Source: Chondrosia reniformis
Lineage: Eukaryota; Porifera; Demospongiae; Chondrillida; Chondrillidae
Length of the DNA stretch: 64,000 bases
Direction: 5' to 3'
NCBI GenBank assembly: GCA_947172415.1
Contig: OX359191.1
Coordinates: 1,674,001-1,738,000 of the forward strand
Both the position numbers and the translations under genes were made by a program. Shown one piece after another: positions 60,601 through 64,000 of this stretch. The stretch's first letter is position 1. Each line of letters opens with the position of its first letter. The notes beneath the pieces are model-generated. The model was not told the origin of the DNA. It saw nothing but the letters and a program-made list of their open reading frames with translations, and ran no database searches.

Positions 60601-63412
60601 AATGATATTATAGTAACAAGTGCATTTATAAGTTTCCCATTCTGACCCTCTTGTCCTTCCACTCTTCAACATTCTTAATTGTAATCAGTTCATCCTTACA
60701 ATTCTTTATCACTTCAAATCTTCCCCAGTAGGCTGCTTCATGAAGAGGAGTGCGACCAAACTAAGCAAAATTAAAATGTGCATGTCATCAAATAAACATA
60801 TATATATGTAGCTTACCTAATCCAATAATCCCCCAACACACAATGTATATATAGATAATATTATATATGTATGAAAGGTTTACATAAATACTAACATGTA
60901 CTACGTGTTAGTTGATATATGTACTATTTATGTAAACCATATTTTCAGTACACAATCACTGTTAAATTGGTTCAAGAGAGACATTTCAAGACCTGAATAA
61001 TATTAGAACAAATACGTACATTGAGTAGGCTGAAAAACAATAACAGCAAGTTGTCAAGTTGAGACTTCCGTAACTTAAACAATATGGAGGTCTCCAACAG
61101 GTTGTCTGCATGGTCTATATACCAGTAGTATAGGCAGGTGCTGGAAGAGAACCTGGCTAACTAATTAACCAACAATTTACATGCATATGGATATACCTAT
61201 TAAGCTACACAGGATCAAATCTCAGGTTTCAGATGTCATGAAACCTATGTAATACTCTTTGGAGTGCCAGGTTTCAAAAGGTATGATAGTACGTATGTGT
61301 GAAAAACTTGAAACCCATGAAATTAATCTATTAGTGCATACTTGAGCACACTGGCAGTTCAAGAAGTTTCGGATAGGTTTCATGCCATATATTAACACTG
61401 AGATTTAATCCAGTGACAAAAAATTTGGATTCATTAAACTACATATATGTATATTAAGTAGATAAGCATATATGTACGTACGTATATACTGACCATAATA
61501 TAGATGTATAGTGTACATATAATTCTTATATTTACAACTTGATCATATATATATAGAGAGTTTTGCGGTAAGCCTACAATTTCAATAGTAACCAGTATCT
61601 GACCATTATAAAATTCTTACATTATCTTTCATTTGGAGAAAGTGACAACCGGATCGCACATAGAGCTTAGTGATAACCCTACAGTTGTCATGGTAACCTG
61701 TACCACAAGCCCAATGGAGGGGAGTCTTGCCATCCTATTATATATAAAATGCATCTTAACAAGTAACTGCATAAGAAATGATGTGTTATTTAGTTTCATG
61801 TACTTGATTCTCATTTAATGTGATAGCATGGTTCTTCATTAGAAGATCAATAATCTCATAATTTCCATTGAGTACACTGTAGTGTAGTGCTGTATTTCCT
61901 CCTCTATCCTGGACGTTGGGATCTGCCTTTTGTTTGAGCAAGAATTCAGCAACTTTTGTCTTTCCCTGCAATGCTGCCCAATGTAATGCTGTCCTTCCAG
62001 TGTGCTGTATGCATTAAAAACAACAGTCAAAACAGTTATACATCTAAGCATATAAAGATAGATGTAAAATCAGTGTAAAAAAGACTACAGAATGGTACTG
62101 CATAACACAAATAGCAAGTTGGAATTGATCAAGCTTACAAGTTCAAAACTTTGATAAATGCATAATATACCTCATCAATCTTATCCTTTGAATCACTTTC
62201 ACAACTTTTGTCTAATAAAAAGCTGACCTATATGCATAGACATAGAGGTACATAGGTACTAGGTAAGAACATTGCTGATACAGTATATTGAATACACTGC
62301 AGTATACTGAATCTGTACATATGCAAAACATTGTAAATTCCTTAAATGTACATTGTATAATAACCATATGCAACCAAGTGCAGTTGTTGTAATGAACAAG
62401 ACACTTTTGAGCAAATTACACAGCTTGTACGTATTTAAAAGGTGCAGGACGTTTCAACCTGGGGGCCTTTGTCAACTGTAATACAGAATATTGCAGTGCA
62501 AGCAACCTCCTATTGATGAACATAAGACTTACAGCAAAGGAATTCATAACTATATCATTTTCTTCAGGATGCCCAGGATCAGGTTTCCATCTTGCAACAT
62601 ATATTATTGGTACCATCCCTGTACACTGCAGTTCCTGCCACAGACTATCTCTTCCAGCTATCTGCATATCAAATACAAAATAATACCCAAAATTGATGAG
62701 TGAGTCATTATTACTGGCAATAGAAATGGAATATATATACGCAAACCTTAACAAGTCATATACTGCACATTTGACAGAAGTTAAACTGAAGAGGTCTGTT
62801 GGACACTCTTAGTATACCTTGACAGAAACAAATTCCTCCCAAAATTGGATAATCATCATGCAGACCTATAATAACCCCATGCATGGCACAACACAAAAGT
62901 ATATATATAGAACCTATATAGAAACACTATATTTACATATTTTCCCCTTTTATCTTATGTAACGCAATGCATGGATTCAATTAATGTTGGGTTGAAATTG
63001 ATTAAAGGCAAAAGTCTTCATTATGTGTCTTCGCAAAGTATAGTAGGATCCCTTTTGTAACTGATCTATATATATTTATAGATCGAACTCAGCTCTAATA
63101 TTGATCATGAAAGACACCAGATTTTCATTTTCAATATTTATATTTCGTGTTTAGATAACCTCTACTTTGTTTACAAACCTTTAGTTTTTTCTTCCACTGT
63201 TCTTCTTGGTCATGGCCAAACAGGACGTCTTTGTATTTCTGCTCAAACGCCTTCAACTTATCTTCAACAGTCTGCAATGGAACAAGTACGTTTTTGAAAC
63301 CAAGGTTTTCAATGGGCGTTCCCGTAGCAGGTGATGGTGTTAGAAGGCTTCTTCCCGACTCAGGATCACGTCCAGTTGGATTACAGTTTCCTCTTCTGTT
63401 GCTATTTCCCAT
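45685..63412 (-). CDS. Ankyrin-rich TRP-like ion channel (37 exons, about 2017 residues)
   Basis: Exons: 63412-63179, 62661-62533, 62227-62171, 62004-61804, 61734-61621, 60760-60647, 60205-60086, 58520-58425, 58318-58190, 58073-57945, 57708-57517, 57403-57050, 56822-56532, 56315-56013, 55895-55794, 55562-55329, 55211-55095, 54795-54691, 54245-54123, 53918-53862, 53373-53230, 53173-52961, 52791-52495, 52401-52306, 52060-51929, 51593-51477, 50998-50926, 50460-50173, 50060-49903, 49127-48900, 48270-48194, 48122-47934, 47344-47036, 46750-46562, 46491-46387, 46027-45825, 45719-45685. Ankyrin repeats occur in blocks (HTGRTALHWAALQGKTKVAE, FGRTPLHEAAYWG twice, YGRTPLHWAV, LNQTPLHLAAEAGD). Six membrane helices follow: S1 FLQMIILTTALLVAA, S3 QVFSLVFPLLLISF, S5 FFAIVLFIFMGSF, pore LYPWDVVFLGIRLLVDGN, S6 FFLVIVLTNLLIAQM. 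It is most like animal ankyrin-TRP channels; the subfamily is not assigned. Several donors (exons 6 and 12) are weak. Confidence 0.87.
47126..47205 (-). repeat. In-frame 21-bp coding repeat giving three NLT sequons
   Basis: Three tandem 21-bp units in exon 33 of the channel encode VNLTTVD three times, followed by a degenerate fourth (INLP). They fall in the loop between S3 and S4, which is extracellular if the ankyrin half is cytosolic, so each unit offers an N-linked glycosylation site (N-L-T). Confidence 0.9.
48806..48870 (-). repeat. Dispersed repeat R1, copy 3 (inverted)
   Basis: Reverse complement of the repeat at 2798-2877 (CATCCAAAGCTCTCACCAGG, then CCTACAGGCCTT). It lies in an intron of the channel gene. 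Confidence 0.55.
51060..51125. repeat. Dispersed repeat shared with 2085-2150
   Basis: GAAGTCGAAAGATGATCCTT, then CAAAAGATAAGTTTG and TTAGAAGAAATCC, match 2087-2145 closely. It is intronic and non-coding. Confidence 0.6.
53567..53688 (-). repeat. tRNA-derived SINE, copy 3 (degenerate)
   Basis: Collinear with the copies at 3078-3200 and 44769-44944 (ATATTCTCAAACGTCA, AACAATTGCTCG, GGTTATATATAACAACCAGTG), but the A and B boxes are worn. It is intronic. Confidence 0.45.
56390..56462 (+). repeat. Dispersed repeat R1, copy 4
   Basis: CATGCTATGCCTACGTACTC, then CCTATAGGGCACTAAACCTG and GAGAGCTTTGGATGAAGA, match copies 1 and 2. It lies in an intron between channel exons 13 and 14. Confidence 0.6.
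58816..60096 (-). repeat. 24-bp minisatellite built from a splice donor, about 53 copies
   Basis: About 1.28 kb of a 24-bp unit. On the gene (minus) strand the unit is GACACTGTAAGTCCCTCAGT + CTAA. Channel exon 7 ends in GACACT|GTAAGT at 60086/60085, so its own donor is unit one. Later units repeat a donor that is GTAAGT, GTAGGT or GCAAGT depending on one or two variable bases. Each unit also holds CCCTCAG, an acceptor-like string. The plus-strand frame of 423 residues across it is pure repeat. Confidence 0.95.
60868..60945. repeat. Small palindromic element
   Basis: GGTTTACATAAATA near 60877 and its complement TATTTATGTAAACC near 60925-60938 form arms of a short foldback, with further pairing inside (CTAACATGTAC / ATATGTACTA). 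It is intronic in the channel gene. Confidence 0.55.
61208..61415. mobile_element. MITE, CACAGGATCA family, copy 2
   Basis: Begins CACAGGATCAAATCTCAGG and ends in a worn complement (GAGATTTAATCCAGTG), with AGGTTTCAT/ATGAAACCT arms inside. It shares about 120 bp with the inverted copy at 43893-44044 (CAGGTTTCAAAAGGTATGA, CACTTGAGCAC-like). It is intronic. Confidence 0.6.
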
Positions 63413-63489
63413 TTCAGGCTTTGCACAGAAAGTGCACTGATCGCTAAAAGATATTTCGAAACTAGCACTTCCTTTAAACTCAAAAAAAG

Positions 63490-63675
63490 GTAAAGTATAT
63501 TCTAAAGCAATTTAGTCTTAGAAGATTGAGGGCCTTTCGATTGTCACGTGATCGATGTTATATATACACATAGCTACATATATTTACACAATTTAATAGC
63601 ACACAGCAACATAGCATATTCTAAAGCGATTAAGTCTTAGACTGGGACTATTCGATGGTCACGTGATCGATTTAG
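63490..63675. promoter_or_regulatory. Duplicated E-box block upstream of the channel gene
   Basis: A block of about 60 bp (TATTCTAAAGC...TAGTCTTAG...TTCGATKGTCACGTGATCGAT) occurs twice, from about 63496 and 63616. Each carries a CACGTG palindrome, at 63545-63550 and 63660-63665, in the same GTCACGTGATCGAT context. They lie 130-250 bp upstream of the channel start codon. CACGTG is the E-box bound by bHLH factors of the Myc/MITF/USF/TFE types; use here is inferred. Confidence 0.5.
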
Positions 63676-63750
63676 AGAGTTGCAACTAGTGAAGGATCGT
63701 GATGAAAATCGATCAGATCGACTAATTCCATTTTAATTATAAATTGCATA

Positions 63751-63756
63751 TTTATT
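63751..63756 (-). terminator. Possible poly(A) signal AATAAA
   Basis: The minus strand reads AATAAA about 115 bases after the stop of the partial gene at 63871-64000, in the right place to end that transcript. Confidence 0.35.
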
Positions 63757-63870
63757 TTTACATGTATATAATCCACAACTGTACTGAAACACTTTTAGTA
63801 AGGTTCATGTACTAGGGTGACCTGACAAGCTATACTATTCTGGATGTTATCATACTGCAGATTCTGTGCC

Positions 63871-64000
63871 TCAAGGAGACTCAATATTAATGCGACCCTC
63901 ATCAATTGTAGTCCCTGGATCAGGGATGTGGCCTGGAGTAAAATTGTAGACAGCTATCCGAAAAATGCAATCTACTCCCCCACAGTTCAGTTTAATTTCA
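63871..64000 (-). CDS. C-terminal end of an unidentified gene (cut by window edge)
   Basis: One frame is open from the window edge to TGA at 63873-63871 and reads as protein-like sequence (VDCIFRIAVYNFTPGHIPDP, ending INIESP). The other two frames on this strand are closed. Family not recognised. The stop lies about 460 bp upstream of the channel gene start on the same strand, matching the tight spacing seen elsewhere in the window, and an AATAAA follows. It could be a chance open frame. Confidence 0.45.
   Translation of the reverse strand, partial: EIKLNCGGVDCIFRIAVYNFTPGHIPDPGTTIDEGRINIESP

Overview
The window is animal nuclear DNA: AT-rich, with every gene split into many short exons by small GT-AG introns, and abundant microsatellites, minisatellites, MITEs and tRNA-like SINEs. 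The many short compact introns, the constant TACGTA/ACGTAC motif in non-coding DNA, and the gene content (hemicentin-like VWA, EGF, IgGFc-binding, sushi and FN3 proteins, and an ankyrin-TRP-like channel) fit an early-branching metazoan. A demosponge such as Amphimedon is my best inference, but nothing here proves it. Exons were joined by hand using splice consensus, reading phase and protein family resemblance; all proposed chains keep frame from start to stop.

Layout. (1) 1425-11944, minus: an 11-exon phosphatidylserine synthase 2 (PTDSS2) gene. (2) 12158-14941, minus: a 9-exon APH/choline-kinase-fold protein in which both catalytic aspartates are asparagine (a likely pseudokinase). (3) 16081-24666, plus, head-to-head with gene 2 across about 1.1 kb: a secreted protein with a degenerate VWA domain, 13 EGF-like repeats and an IgGFc-binding domain. 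(4) 24667-27455: microsatellite, an antisense exon fossil of the distant ankyrin gene, and orphan transmembrane/tail exons. (5) 27456-36549 and 37561-45085, plus: two nearly identical tandem genes, each with a signal peptide, 18 one-exon sushi (CCP) domains, one FN3 domain, one transmembrane helix and a short tail. Copy A carries a 2.03 kb foldback element that copy B lacks; copy B carries a MITE and a SINE that copy A lacks. (6) 45685-63412, minus: a 37-exon, about 2017-residue ankyrin-rich protein ending in a six-transmembrane TRP-like channel. (7) 63871-64000, minus: the probable 3' end of one more gene.

The three plus-strand genes of the middle form a cluster of cell-surface/secreted recognition-type proteins, a plausible but unproven candidate for immune or self/non-self recognition. 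The flanking genes are a membrane lipid enzyme, a pseudokinase and a channel, with no evident functional link to the cluster.

The most unusual signal is a pair of minisatellites, in two unrelated genes, that each begin exactly at an exon's 3' edge and amplify that exon's own 5' splice site: 37 bp x about 14 in the pseudokinase gene and 24 bp x about 53 in the ankyrin-channel gene. Each unit carries a usable-looking splice donor, giving tandem decoy or alternative donors.
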